Of a DNA stretch of 64,000 nt, positions 47,863 to 60,279 are shown in pieces. Origin of the DNA: Cryptomeria japonica (lineage: Eukaryota > Streptophyta > Pinopsida > Cupressales > Cupressaceae); assembly GCF_030272615.1 (NCBI RefSeq), contig NC_081409.1:207001190-207065189 (forward strand), given 5' to 3'. Positions within the stretch are counted from its first letter, which is position 1; the number at the start of each line of letters is the position of its first letter. The position numbers and the translations under genes are program-made. Under the pieces are notes generated by a model. The model did no database searches. It worked only from the letters and a program-made list of their open reading frames with translations, and had not been told where the DNA came from.

Positions 47863-49434
47863 TGCAGGGGCACTTAGTAATTTTTGTTGAGTTTATTTCC
47901 AGGATGTTGGAATCATGTTTTTAGTTTTGTAATAAGGCCAAGAGGCCATTAAGTGTGTTCTCAAATGATTGTAAGGGCCCTAAGAGTCTTTGTTTGACCA
48001 CTATTGGCTTGTGAGCTCTTAAGGGTGTCACGTAGAGCACTTAATAGGATAAGTTGTTTTTGGGTTAATGTAGGTTGGTTGATGTTATTTTGAAGTTGTT
48101 AAGGTCATATTAGTCATTTGAATGTGACCAAGTTTGGGTTTGGGCAAAGTCGTTCACCTATGCAACAAATTGCAAAAGTTGCTCACAACAACTTTGCAAC
48201 ATTTTGAGACACCAACGGTTAGTTGGTTGACATAATCAGTTGTGAGTGTTTGGAACTACTCCAAGGCCAGTATAAGGCTTGGAAAGACCGAGGATAATCG
48301 GTTGTTATTGAAAGTTGTTGAATATTTGAAGCAAATAAACAATTCTGGTTTCCCATTTGTGTGTGTTCTTTCGAGTTCTTGTTGTTCTTTGCAAGTTTGT
48401 ACAACCTGTACGGATTGAGAGTTCCAAAATAGGGACATGGATTAATAGTCTGGTGTCTTACCTTTATTTTGTTTGTGATTTTGAGTCTTGAAGTGTTGTA
48501 GTTTGTGAATAAACTTCATTTTGTTGCACGCGGGTCAAATAGCCCTAAAAACTAGGGTTTTGAGAGTAAAATGGTTCCTACCTAACGTTCCATGGTGGAT
48601 TTCCTCTGTGAAACCTTGTGGAATGTTAGGTTGTAATTTATTTTATGTTTTCATTTTGGTTTCGAGACAGGGGAAGCCAAATCAAAGATTTTCCACCATA
48701 CCCTAAGCTTGACACGTTGAGTTGGGAAGCGTTAAGAATCATGGATAACAGGCCCTAATTGGGTGAATCCGGTGGGTGAAGGCAAAGTATGATTGGATTG
48801 GAATTCCATATGGAAGAACAAACCCCAAACTATCATCAATTCACTTAGGCAAATGGACCGATGACAAATTTTTGATCAATCCCTATTTTTAAGGCCTAGG
48901 AAGGGGCAATTAGGCCTAATTCAATTGGTAAGGGTTAGATATGTTAGTGACAAAACCCACCTCCAGTTTTAAAATATTGTATGTAAAACCCAAAAGGGTT
49001 TCTGGAATGTAAAAGAGTTTGTAGGGTTGTTAAGGAATTTTAACCGGTAAATGCAGAATACCCCATTGACAGGGCTATTCGAATTAGGTCTCCGGTTAGG
49101 CCTAAAAGTGCAGTTTGTTTGTAAAACACCAAACCGGTAAGTGTCAAAGCTCTTGAATAAGGAATAGGGTTGTGAATCCTTCCAATATAATCCATCCTAA
49201 TGTGTGTAGCATGGGGAATGAAGATCCTATGGTAGAGGGGTTGAACTCTCCGGTTGAGTGTGAAAGGGAGTGGGAAAACAAGGTCTCCTAGCCAAGAAAA
49301 TGGAACTCCCAAAACAACAAGTGCTTATCCTAGCCTAAAGACCTTGGGAAGGTCAGAGAGGGTAAGTATAGTAGACCCTTAGAGGGTATGAGGTGTAGAA
49401 TCATTAGATGGTTCTTGTGTAGCTTGGAGGAGAT
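47863..49434. other. Unassigned sequence between elements C and E
   Basis: Begins where the gag of C is cut and ends at the sharp LTR boundary of E. It contains a CCAGTATAAGGCTTGG TATA-like segment near 48270 and CCCTAAAAACTAGGGTTTTG near 48543. The final bases GCTTGGAGGAGAT resemble a polypurine tract. No coding domain. Possibly an LTR or the 3' end of another element. Confidence 0.35.
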
Positions 49435-52400
49435 TGTTACCAGATTTTCACTTTCAGGCTCAATAAGGTAGAGCCATCATGTTGTCAAGCAAAAAAGGTG
49501 CATTTTTTTAAAACCCTTACATTGTATCCACCATTATAAAATACAATTAGCTTTAAAGATTAAGATTACAAAGTTCAAGAAAATCATTTCATTTTTATGA
49601 AAATGAACATAACATAGAAAGATTTGTGTAATCTTTTCTGAAAAATAATGTAATCTTTATTCATTCAATACAAAAAATGTACATGTAGTCTCACACAAGC
49701 CGTGAGATTGGCCTTTACTTCTTTGAAACAAAACAAGAATAAAAAATATATGAAATAAGTAAAATAAAGGCATAAGCATGTAAATAGGGTAACCAGTCAT
49801 TGCCTGGATGACTGCTTAGGCATCTTCAATGGTGGTCTGAAGCTGATTGTTTCTGCACATCCCGAGCCCTTCCAAGTGTCCGGATTCCTGTATTAGTCAT
49901 AACAACGATGTTAAATCTTGAAGGATCTAAGAAATGATTGGTTATACGCTACATGATCATGTGCTTATACATATATCAGTTGATCTCAATGTGCACCAAA
50001 AAAGTAAAGACATGTATCAACAAATATAAAAAAGAATCTTTTGCTAACTGGTTTGTTCCATGTGTAGTAGTAGGTCTAATAATTTTCAATATCAACATGT
50101 GGGATAAAATGTGGCTCCCACAAGGGTTGATCCCAACATGCAAATGAAAGGTACAGTAACTACATTTTCTCCTAAGACTATTTAAGTCCAGAGTCCTTCC
50201 AAATGAATAATCAGATTTGAAAGAGAAAGGATATCTGGCGTTGGTTTTTTGTATTCGCCATCAAAGGATTCGTTTGCAAGAAACTCTGGACTTAAATGGT
50301 CTTAGAGTATAGTTGCCTTTCATGGAGTAACTAGTGAGTGGTATACACAAAATTAAGTTTAGGCATGATAACAATGAGAAGATAAGAGCTAATAAAAGGT
50401 TTTTTTCAGGTTTAGAATGAGAGGACTTTGCTAGAGAATTCACTGCCAAAATTGCAATCAAAGCATAAGGGTCTATTTAAATATGTAAGGAAAACAAAGA
50501 GATTGGATTCAAGGACAATCATTACCCTGAGAGTCAAAGCGTTAGTGATAGAGAAATGATAAGAAAATAACAGAATAATCAAAGCACGAGTAGTTATAGC
50601 CCTCAAGTTCAGAGTAGCAGCCATGGAGCCCAACGTTCTCACAGAAAATAAAGTTGCACATTCATATATACATAGAAGCTTTTTATGTCATTGTCACTGT
50701 TATTTTTTGTATCTAAAATAGTCATGGACAAAGTGCTAATAGTAACAAAATAATGGGCATGGAAAGAAATATAATCCAAGTAACCGACAACATGTTCTTT
50801 AGAGAAGCTACAATCATACAAATGACTAGGAAATGATGAGGTTTTCAAGAACATTTGAAATTGGTGCCCTAGTTGTCAAGAATTCGTTATAATTAAGTCA
50901 TATTCTTAATGAAAGATTGTGAATCCCTGTTTTAGACTTCTGACAGTCCAAAATGCATCAATAAGGATCCCTATAGCCATATACAGTGGCCTTTATAATG
51001 CCAGAGCAGTGTAACCGCAATGTTGTGACAGTTACAGGAACATGAGTGAAAAGTGCAGTCAAGACATATGGAGAAGCTACAATACCCTTTGTGCTAAAAC
51101 CCTAGTGCATCTCATTAGAAAATCTATGGCATATAAAATACCCATTGAAGGAGGGTAGAGTTTGTAGTCCTAAATTACACCGAAGAAATGAAAGGATACA
51201 ACAGTGTTGTCTGCAAGGAAAAAAACAAAATCAAATCACAGTGCTGAAGACCTTGTGGAAAATTTTTTCAGTCAAATACGGCTATATATGCAAAGTAGTG
51301 ATGGTGAATCTCCACAACCTTAAGATTTCAAGGACGACGACTATATGCAGAGTGTGTCGGCTAGGGTTTTCGAAAACCTATGTCGGCCAAGAGCGGAAAG
51401 AAAAAACATAAAAAAAATCATGAATCGATTCAAGAATATAAGAATGAAGACACTTTGTATAATCTCTAGAAAACCTTATTTTTTCTGCAACACGTACTCA
51501 GAAAAATTAATTTGCAAAGAAGAGCAGTGAGCACAAGTTCATTTACAGTTATATATGAAGTAAGAAAACAAGGTTTCATCAATTGTTGGCTAAGGAAGCC
51601 GAATCCAGTCTTTTAGCAACCCTGCAATAACTTTTATTTTTTCCACAAAAGGCAACTAAACAGAGGAAAAATGGGATGCAATTACCAGAAAAATCATAAT
51701 GTTGAAACTCACAACGCTAGGAGAAAGAAAAAGAGAATTTGGTTCTTTAGAAAATATTCCTCAAGGCAGTTTCAAATCATCTTATCGGCCTCAAGAAATG
51801 AAAGTGAAAAATCTAAGCAAAGACAAAGATACCCAACAAATCTAAATTTCGAGTTCCAAAACCCACTAAAAATACCATAAATTGTGCAAAGAACAGAGAG
51901 CCGTGGCTTATTATAAGCAGATCAATCTTACCTGTAGCTACCCAATGGTGAAAGCAAAATACATCAAAGCCTATGTCAAAGGAAGCTTCATAAACCCTCA
52001 TGATGGCAGCTGTGAGCAGTATTGTGGTAGGGTTTCGCATTCTCACCAGTCTGTAGATTCCTCGAGAAGCTTGAGTGCAAATGAGATGTTTCATCTCTTT
52101 GCATTTAGGTTTTATTTTAGGGTTGTTTATTCCCTAAGGAAAATGTCAACCATTTATTTTTTAATGCGATGTGTGAATTAGGTGTTCCGTGACCTTGTCT
52201 CTCCACATGTAAAGCCTAGGCATTTTATGTGCCTTAGTGTTTTATAAGACAAAGTTGTGAACCACTTTGCATATAACATGCCCTGTTGTTTTTTGACCAT
52301 TATCATTATTTGCCTTGTCATTCAAATAAGAATGATTTCCTTTATTTTTGCATGAGCATTCATTGTACAACAAATGAATTGAGAGGTGTCATTATAAACC

Positions 52401-53427
52401 TTCAACTCATTTTGTTAATCTTTAATGAAAATGAGGACATATAGGGTGGTTATGAGTAAGTTACCAACAAAAGGAGAAAATATAATGTTTTGTCATCACA
52501 TTGTGGAGAGAATATAGGTTTCTTTGACTTCTTTGAGCATTTTTAGAGGAATTTATGGTTTGATTAAGTCACGTTGGAATTTTTCACTATTTTGGAGCAC
52601 TTTTGGATAAGATCTAGAGGCTAGATTCTATGGATATTTGTTGAATCCGACCCCAGTCAATTTCTGGTTCCTATCTTCTTGGATTTTTGGAGGGAGAGGA
52701 TGGTTGGTCTATTTATTCATGTTTGTAACTCATTTTGAGGAGAACCTGATTATACAGATTTGGACCTTAGTGACTTTTGACAGTCCTTTGTCCAATTTTT
52801 GACATATTTTGTAATTCATATGATTTGATATTTATAGAAGCTACCTTGGAGACACATAACAGAGTATTATTACCTTCTTATCATTTACAAAAATTGTGTA
52901 TTTTATGTGATTGATCAAGTTATTAGTGAAGTTTGAATGCATTCTTTATAATTTTGTCTCACTTTCTTCATGGCTTTTCTGTGAAAGTGTTATGTGCAGG
53001 TTACATTTTGTGTCTGAATAAGTGATGTGAGCTCAATTTCATGAGGTTTTCTTTCCTTGGTTGAGAAAATTTCATTAAGACCTTCTTGTGAAATACTTAT
53101 GCATGTGCATGTTTGGAATGAGTCGTTTAAGTTCATTTCTATCATCTTAGTATTCAAGTGTCTGGTTTTATTGAGTATCATAACTTGCAGTTTGGTGTAT
53201 CACTTAGTCTTTTTATTTAATTAACAGTAGTAGGTTTTACTTTCCAAGTTATCCTTCTCCCTTTTCCTGGTAAGTTTAGTTGTGTAGGTGATAACCAGCT
53301 AGGAGCTGGCCTTATCCGGAGGTTCAGTTCAGTCATAGGTGACCCACAACCTTGAATTGATCCCATGTTTCTCCAGAAGGTTTTAGTTTTTCAAACTTTG
53401 TTGAGGGTGCATTTCTAGGAGATAACA
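49435..53427 (+). repeat. 5' LTR of element E (~4 kb)
   Basis: The first 2.0 kb (to about 51460) match 61999-64000 with few differences, including the TATA box TATAAAATA at 51132-51140 (63697-63705 in the other copy). The right end at 53427 is inferred from GATAACA followed by a primer-like TTTTTGGCATGCTCGG at 53429. If right, the LTR is about 4 kb. The small minus-strand frames at 50412-50854 are duplicated in the 3' copy only because the LTR is. Confidence 0.7.
51132..51140 (+). promoter_or_regulatory. TATA box in the 5' LTR of element E
   Basis: GGCATATAAAATACCC, identical in the 3' copy, about 1.7 kb into the LTR. It is probably the promoter of the element's genomic RNA. Confidence 0.6.
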
Positions 53428-53432
53428 ATTTT

Positions 53433-53450
53433 TGGCATGCTCGGTGGAAC
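53433..53450 (+). other. Putative primer-binding site of element E
   Basis: TGGCATGCTCGGTGGAAC follows the proposed LTR end after five bases. It starts with the required TGG, but I cannot name a matching tRNA. Confidence 0.4.
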
Positions 53451-53787
53451 TGCCGTCAAGACAGTTGAATGATTTTTTTAACATTTTATTGGTTTTGATG
53501 TGCAACTAGCAATGTTCAAGCACAATTGGCGACTCTAATTTTTTGTGAGTAGACATAGTGCATATTTACAGCTTATGAGAAGAGTGCAAACAAGGAGCAT
53601 CTCTTCGTCTTTTGATTACTTACAGCTTTCTCCTCCGAAAAGGAGAGGGAGGGTTACAAAGTGAACTCCTAATCAATCCAAAAGAGTGTAGTCAACACCA
53701 CCCAGTTTTAGGCCAACAGGTCCTATTGTTTTATCTGTTGTTTTACCCATCTTTCCAACCCAAGTTAACCCACCTCTAGTTGTCCCT

Positions 53788-54861
53788 ATGGCTAGAAATT
53801 TCCCTTCTGTGCCATTCAATGGAGGTAGCCCCCTGAATCTTACAGTGCATGATGATATTCCAGCGGTTGCACTTAAAAGTCTACCGTTCTATACTGGTGA
53901 AGATCAGAACACTCCCATAGAGCATATTAGAGATATAGCCTCTCTTTGTGGAGTACATCATATCACTCAAGAAAATGTAGCCTTGAGATTACTTGCTACT
54001 TCTTTTAAAGGTAAGGCTTTACAATGGTTTAGAGGCTTGACAGTTGCATCAGTTGAAACATGGGATGATTTAGGAGAAAAGCTGTATAATCAATTCAAGG
54101 ACAAGTCCGATCATCTATCCCTTGTTGAGAAACTTACAACTGCTAAAAGGGCCCCTCAAAAGAAGATGTCTAACTTTAATTTTCATTTTCAAAGGACTTG
54201 GGAAAGAATTCCTACCACTACTAAGCCATCTGCTGAATATGCTTTTCTCTACTACCTAAGATCCCTAAATAGTGATATAGCAGTGATGATCCAATCAATG
54301 GGAGGAGTTTCACTGCCTGATGCATATGAGATATCCATTAAAGAAGAGAACAACTTAATTCAGGCTGGGAAAATTGCTCCCAGACCTCCTATGCCCATAT
54401 TTCTTGACATTAAGCCCAATATGCCTTTACAAATTCCATCATTCACACCTTTGCCAGTGGTGCCAACATTACCAACAACTACTCAGGCTACTGCAACTCA
54501 GGGAGTTGCTGCTTCAGGCTCATCTCAGGAGCTACAAGAAATTAAAAGCCCACTTCAGACTTTTGGCAACAAGCTTGTGAACTTGGAAAAGCAACAATCT
54601 CATAATAGACCCCCTTATCAACAACAAAATCAGGTTTCAAATCATCCTTTTCAAGGACAACAACAACAGTACCAGGGCAATGGGCCTTTCTATCAAGGAA
54701 ACTATCAAGGTCCAAGACAAAATGTAAATCAGAGGCCTTTTCAAACATATAATCTAGCACCTATCAGTACAGTGAAAGACCTTGTACCTGTTCAAAATAA
54801 TCTTGCTGCTGATTATGAATGATGTTTTCCTTGTGGTCAGCCTCATGACCAAGCTACATGC
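53788..54861 (+). pseudogene. Gag of element E
   Basis: 344 codons from the ATG at 53788 to a TGA at 54820. The gag core includes LPFYTGEDQNTPIEHIRDIA, LLATSFKGKALQWFRGL, LYNQFKDKSDHLSLVEKLT and a RTWERIP-like segment. A Pro/Gln-rich tail follows. Directly after the TGA the frame continues with the zinc knuckle CFPCGQPHDQATC (C-x2-C-x3-H-x4-C, 54823-54861). A single nonsense change therefore separates the RNA-binding finger from gag. Confidence 0.8.
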
Positions 54862-55026
54862 ACAAATGGTGTTAACAATCAAGCTTTAATGGTGCAAAGT
54901 GCTATGAATAGTTCAAGTGTTACAAGTCCAAATATTAACTCACCTAATGATGGAACTCCACAAAAACAAGAGCAACATACACATGACACTACTCTACTAA
55001 ATTGGTAGGGAGAGGAGTTATGTGGA

Positions 55027-56109
55027 ATGAATGCAGATGATACTCCAGTTGCTGCTAACACTAGATCAAAGAAGAGAGCTTTTGAGCTTGAGCAAGTATC
55101 TGGTAAAGCAAAAGAAGCAGCTGCAGAACCATCTACATCACAAATACCTCACACCCTACAAAGAAACACTCAGCCAACTACCAAGGAGCAACCCCATGTG
55201 CAAGCTGACCATGTTGGTGTGAAAACCCATCAAAAGGTGAGTCCAAATTTACCTTTTAGCATTGTTGAAAATATGAAGAAAATGAACATAACTATGTCTA
55301 TGTGGGAATCCCTAGCTATCCTTAGTCAACAAGACATGCTTCAATTAGCATTAAAAGATTTGAAAGAATCAAAATAATCCCCAATAGGTAAGGATAGGGC
55401 TGTACTGACTAATAATCTTCAGGAAAACAAGTTATTGAACAAAGAAGAAGACAAAAATGTGAAGCCTCCTTTTTATTTGTCTTTAATCATTGGGGATAAG
55501 TTAGTCCACAATTGCATGGTTGATAGTGGAGCAAGAAGTTCTGTCATGCCAAGATAGATTGCTGATACTTTAGGATTAACTTACCAACCTTTAGAGAAAG
55601 GAGTGCTGCAGCTAGATGGGACAACAATAAAGACAATATGGGTAATTAAGAATTTGGGTTTAACATTGCATGCTTGCCCAAATTTCTCCATTCCCCAAGA
55701 AGTGTTTATCATCGACCTTCCTCCTTATTTTTCCCTGTGCTTATCAAGAGATTTCACTGCCAAGATTGGAGGATATTTATCATCAGATTGGTCACACATG
55801 CTTTTTAGGAGTAGATATGGTACTAAGGTAACTATTAGATCTGAGTCCCTTGCCAAAGATCATATTGAGCCATATACGCCATCTACAATAAATATCAACA
55901 GAGTTATCCCTCAAGAGGATAAGCTTGCTATAGCTCAGGATTTGCAGTTAGAGAGTGTTCTCGAGTTACTCTTGAATGAATGGGCAGTAGAAATTGTGAT
56001 TGATAATCTAGAGAAGTACATCCAAAATACAAGTTTGGGTAATTATGTTTTGCATGAGCCGGAATCAGAGATGCCTAACATTGTGAAGAAAGGAGAAAGT
56101 GTATCATAA
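55027..56109 (+). pseudogene. Protease region of element E
   Basis: A Gln/Lys/Thr-rich linker (55027-55377) precedes an aspartic protease. Its active site reads NCMVDSGARSSVMP, with the D-S-G-A starting at 55522. A stop directly follows (TAG at 55555), and the frame resumes as LGLTYQPLEKGVLQLDGTTI and continues to 56109. The C-terminal 100 residues are a linker with no motif I know. The catalytic motif is intact, unlike in elements A and B. Confidence 0.75.
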
Positions 56110-56514
56110 CAAGAAGATGAATTATGGCACATGTACTTTGATGGTTCTCAGAGTAAGCATGGAGCCGGTGGAGGTGCAATTCTTGTGTCTCCACAGGGCA
56201 ATATTTTTCAGCTTTCCAATTTGCTTTCTCTTGTACTAATAATACTGCTGAATATGAAGGCCTAATTCAAGGATTGGAATGGGCAAGGAAAAAGAAGAAA
56301 AAATGTTTAAAGGTACATGGTGATAGTGAGCTCATTGTTACTCAAGTAAGGAATGCTAATGTTACAAAAAATGATACTCTTAAGTCTTAGAAGAACCGAG
56401 TTTGGGATGCTATAGAAGAATTTTAAGCATTTAACATAGTGTCCATTCCTAGAAATGAAAATAAGCATGTTGATAGATTAGCTACTGATGCTCTGCAAAA
56501 AGGATTAGAAAATC
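56110..56514 (+). pseudogene. RNase H-like domain upstream of RT in element E
   Basis: Begins MYFDGSQSKHGAGGGAILVS (first catalytic Asp near 56140). After a frameshift near 56200 it continues NNTAEYEGLIQGLEWA (catalytic Glu), HGDSELIVTQV (second Asp) and NKHVDRLATDAL (terminal Asp). All four RNase H I-type acidic positions are visible. Two stops (near 56388 and 56424) and the frameshift disable it. A separate RNase H follows the RT, so this is a second copy placed between protease and RT. The foreign insertion starts right after it. Confidence 0.75.
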
Positions 56515-58352
56515 TGTTTGATGGCAACACACACAAGAGCACAAGAAACAAACGTTAGTGTTAGCAACAAAAGATTATCCTAAACAGGCATATCAAGAGA
56601 GATATTAAGCATGAAATAGAAAGCATATAAACATAGAATAAAATAGCTAATCAAGATGCTCATAGTTGCTCCTCCCTTGTTCCTCTCCTCTCCAAGTCCC
56701 AAATGAGTGTAGCTCTCAGCTTTTAGCACTAGCCATGGATGCCATATGGAGATTCAAGATGGTTGAATATGATAAGCAAATACTATGCAAGAGTAGATAG
56801 TGATGCTATGAAAAAGCTCTATGCTAATGCTAGTATAACAACAATACTCTAATGCTTCTTTTTGCTTGAGGAGAAGGGTTCTATTTATAGAAGAAATGGG
56901 GAAATGAAGGGTTAAGATTGAATGGTTTAATCAAGGGCCAAGTTTGAAAGTTGGGGATCCATGTGCACAATTGGCACCAATAAAATGGTGACAAGTGTCA
57001 ACATAGGATTGGGTTGAGAGAAGAGGTTGGAGGCATTAAAGGCCTGAGAAGACCTCATGGTTATCTAGAGGCTAAGGGTCAAGTCCAAATTAAGATTACC
57101 CACTGGATTAAGAGTTAATCCAAGGATAAACCTTTGTGCAAATGTTTAAGAGATAATCATGGTCAAAGCATTAATGGCCTGATGAGACCTTTGGGTTGGG
57201 TAGAGGTTGAGTCAAAACAAATGTTTTAACCATGTGGGAGGGTTTGAGGTAACCATTAATGGTTATTGGAGACTTTGGGGATTAAGTGGTTGAAAGTTGA
57301 AAGCCTTCAATGGTTATCAAAGACTTTGAGCCATTTAGTGGTTGAAGGTTGAAAGCCTTTAATGGTTATCAAAGACTTTGAGGGTTTGAGAAGTGACTTC
57401 CCTTTTGCTTAGGAATGTGACAAAGTTTAGAGAAGGGGTTAGGTTATTTAGAAGTGATTAGAAAATTCTAGAAGGGGTTTAGGCATGCAAGTGGATTTTG
57501 TAGGAAAATGCAAGTGGGAGAAATTTTGGTATTTTCAATTAAAATAAAATCATTTATTTCAATTAAATGGTGTAATTTGTATTTGGATAAATATTCAAAT
57601 AAATATTAATTTATTTAAATGAGAAAAATGAAGATAAAGCATTAAAATGCTTGAAGACTTTGAGGGAAACCATTAAAGGCTTGAAGACTTTAAGGAAAAC
57701 CATTAAAGTCTTAAGAAGACTTTAAGGGAAGCCATTAAGTTTGAAGACTTTAAAGCCATCAAGTTTGAAGACTTTAAGGGAAACCATTAAAGGCTTAAGA
57801 AGACTATAGAAGGAAGCCATCAAGTTTGAAGACTTTAAAGCCATCAAGTTTGAATACTTTAAGGGAAACCATTAAAGGTTTCAAGTGGGTGAGGATAAAT
57901 AGGATTTTAAATAAATAATTTATTTAAAATAGTTGTGCAACTTGCTTTTGTAGGAAAATACAAGTGGGTGGAGGATAAAGGTGATTTAAATAAATTATTT
58001 ATTTAAAATAATTGTGCAACTTGCATTTGTAGGAAAATGCAAGTGGGTAGAGGATAAAGGCGATTCAAATAAATGTTAATTTATTTAAATGTGAGAGGTG
58101 GGATTTTGGGGGATTTAAATAAATATTAATTTATTTAAATGTGAGAGAATATTTAATTAAATAAATATGATTTATTTATTTAATTAATGGTCTGAATTTG
58201 GTTAAGTGAATTAAATCAAATAAATTGAATAATTTATTTAATTAATAGGAGAAGAGGGTTAAGATGAATTAATTAAATATTAATTTAATTAATTATTAAT
58301 TGATGGTTAAATAATCAAATAAATACTAAGTATTCATTTAATTAAGTGGACA
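56515..58352 (-). mobile_element. LTR-like insertion in element E (probable solo LTR)
   Basis: 1838 bp interrupting pol, with TGT...ACA ends. On the minus strand it starts TGTCCACTTAATTAAATG and carries a strong TATA box (TTCTATAAATAGAACCC, about 56877-56893). The likely transcription direction is therefore minus. It has no coding domain. The left half contains spaced ~70-bp duplications (57240-57400). 57630-57890 holds a ~35-bp repeat of the GAAGACTTTAAGGGAAACCA type, and 57880-58110 a ~72-bp repeat. Flanking bases are AAATC and GATTT, which are inverted rather than direct, so no target duplication is confirmed. Confidence 0.6.
57630..58110. repeat. Short tandem repeats inside the insertion
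   Basis: First block (to about 57890): about six units of GAAGACTTTAAGGGAAACCA followed by TTAAAGGCTT, some shortened. Second block: three to four units of about 72 bp of the type GTAGGAAAATRCAAGTGGG, then AGGATAAAGG, then an AT-rich TTTAAATAAATTATTTAT segment. Confidence 0.75.
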
Positions 58353-58720
58353 GATTTATGTGACTACAGCTACAATTGGTGCTCAGTTTGATATTCCTGA
58401 TATGGTTAGAAAAGAGAAGGTTTCACATTATGTTAAGATAGTGGTTAGACCTATTCCTGATAATAATGTCAACTGGAAAGTGTTTGAGAATGATGATCAA
58501 ATCCTTATTTTTATGCTTCAAGAAGATCAGTTCTCTACCACTAACCAAGAAAAGATGAAGCATATTTATGATGAACAAATTATTCAGCTAAAAAGCAAAA
58601 AAATGCCCAAAGGTCTTGTGACTTTAGAGTCCATTTTTTATCACTGATGATCAGCTTAAAAAGAGTAAAGTTGGCATGCAGATTAAACAAGAACATTATG
58701 AAGAGCTGGAGATATTTAAG
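58353..58720 (+). pseudogene. Pol linker of element E after the insertion
   Basis: A continuous frame to 58647 (including VRPIPDNNVNWKVFEND) and then, after a frameshift, DDQLKKSKVGMQIKQ. It lies between the upstream RNase H and the RT. No domain recognised, but the text reads as an unbroken continuation of pol. Confidence 0.55.
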
Positions 58721-58779
58721 GGTAAGCTGCTGAAACTTGGTAAGCTATGTTCCCTTGAAGAGAAGCAAGTTTTATTGTT

Positions 58780-59664
58780 TTATGCTAGGAATTTCATGAT
58801 GTGTTTGCTTGGGAGTATTCAAATTTAAAGGGTTTTGACCCTCATATAGCCCAACATACAATAGAGTTAGAACCAGGGGCTAAGCTTATTAGATAGAAAC
58901 AAAGGCCTTTAGACCCAAAACTTGAGCCTTTAATGATTACAAAGTTAACCAAATTGATTGAGGGAAGCATCATTTACCCTATCAAGCATACATCTTGGGT
59001 CTCCAACCTCATCCCCATGAGGAAGAAAAATGGAGAGATAAGTGTTGATTTTAGAGACCTGAACAAAGCATCCCTGAAAGATCATTACCCACTACCTTCT
59101 ATGGAGAAGATGTTGCAAGTGGTTGCGGGGTCTGAAAGATTTTCTCTCCTTGATGGTTACTCAGGGTATAATGAAGTTCAAGTTAAGGATGAAGATCAAC
59201 ACAAAACTGCTTTTACAATGAAATGGGGTACCATGGCTTACAAGAAAATGCCTTTTGGTCTTTCTAATGCTGGATCAACCTTTCAAAAGGCAATGGATAT
59301 GGCCTTTAAAGGTCTGATGTATAAGTTGGTACTAGTCTATCTGGATGACATAACTGTGTTCTCAACAAATTCTGATGAACATTTGTCTCATTTGAAGCAG
59401 GTCTTTGAGAGGTGCAGGGAGTATGGCATTTCCCTCAACACAAAGAAATGTATTTTTGTTGTGCAACAAGGTAAGTTATTAGGGCACATTGTGTCCAACC
59501 CTAAAAGAGTAAAATCTATTTTAGATCCTCTTTTACCCAATCACAAGAAGGGACTGCAAATTTTTATAGGAAGAATTAATTTTGTTAGAAGGTTTGTACC
59601 AAATATTGCTAATTTATTAAAACCTCTAACTACAATGTTAACGAAAAATGTATCTTTCAGCTAG
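58780..59664 (+). pseudogene. Reverse transcriptase of element E
   Basis: Starts with DVFAWEYSNLKGFDPHIAQH, typical of the gypsy RT front, has a stop at about 58894 (KLIR*KQRPL), then 243 codons without a break. RT signatures in order are SNLIPMRKKNGEISVDFRDL, FSLLDGYSGYNEV, MPFGLSNAGSTFQ, LVYLDDITVFS (the Y-L-D-D core at 59338-59349) and LGHIVS. The catalytic residues are intact. Copies element RNA into DNA. Confidence 0.88.
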
Positions 59665-60279
59665 ACTAGATAATCAAAGGATGGTTTTTAGGCCATCAAA
59701 GAACCATTGTCCATATCACCCACCTTGATAAATCCAGATTTCTCCAAGGACTTCATCCTTTATTCTTATGGAGGTATAGACACTATTTCTGCTATGCTGG
59801 TGCAACAGAATGCTGAAGGTTTTGAGCAGCCTATTGCTTTCTTTATCTAGGGTTTAGAGGAGTATGAATAGAGGTATAACTTTTTTGAAAAGCATGTTCT
59901 TTCAGTCATTAGAAGTTTAAATAAATTCAAATATATGATCTCTAATAATAAGATCCACTTAATGGTTGCTCATCCAAGTGTAAAGGAATTCTTGTTGACC
60001 AAAGATTTGAATGAAAAAAGAGTAGGGTGGGTTACTAAAGTCATGGAGTATGATGTAGATATTAAGATAACAAAATTGGTCAGAGGAAAGGGATTGTGTG
60101 AGCAGCTTGCTACAACAACTCAGAATGACTCAGAGAATGAAGAAAAGAAGGTCTTGCTTCTAAATGATGTACCTCAAAATGCTGAGTCAAGTTGGGTGAA
60201 AGGCATGATTCATTTTCTACGAACTGGTGAGTGCCCACCAGGACTGGACAGAGCAAAAAGAAGGTACTTTAGGTTGTAG
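59665..60279 (+). pseudogene. RT-linked RNase H of element E
   Basis: Contains DFSKDFILYSYGGIDTISAM, with Tyr where the usual first catalytic Asp of ILYTDASD-like motifs would be, then QPIAFFI, EKHVLSVIRSLNKFKYMI and MEYDVDIKITKLVRGKGLCEQL. Stops lie near 59849 and 59869. This is the ordinary gypsy RNase H position, in decayed form. Confidence 0.65.

Noticed and set aside
50412-50854. Two minus-strand ORFs found again at 62977-63419
   Set aside because: Repeated only because they lie in the two LTR copies of element E. There is no conserved domain and no sign of coding constraint.
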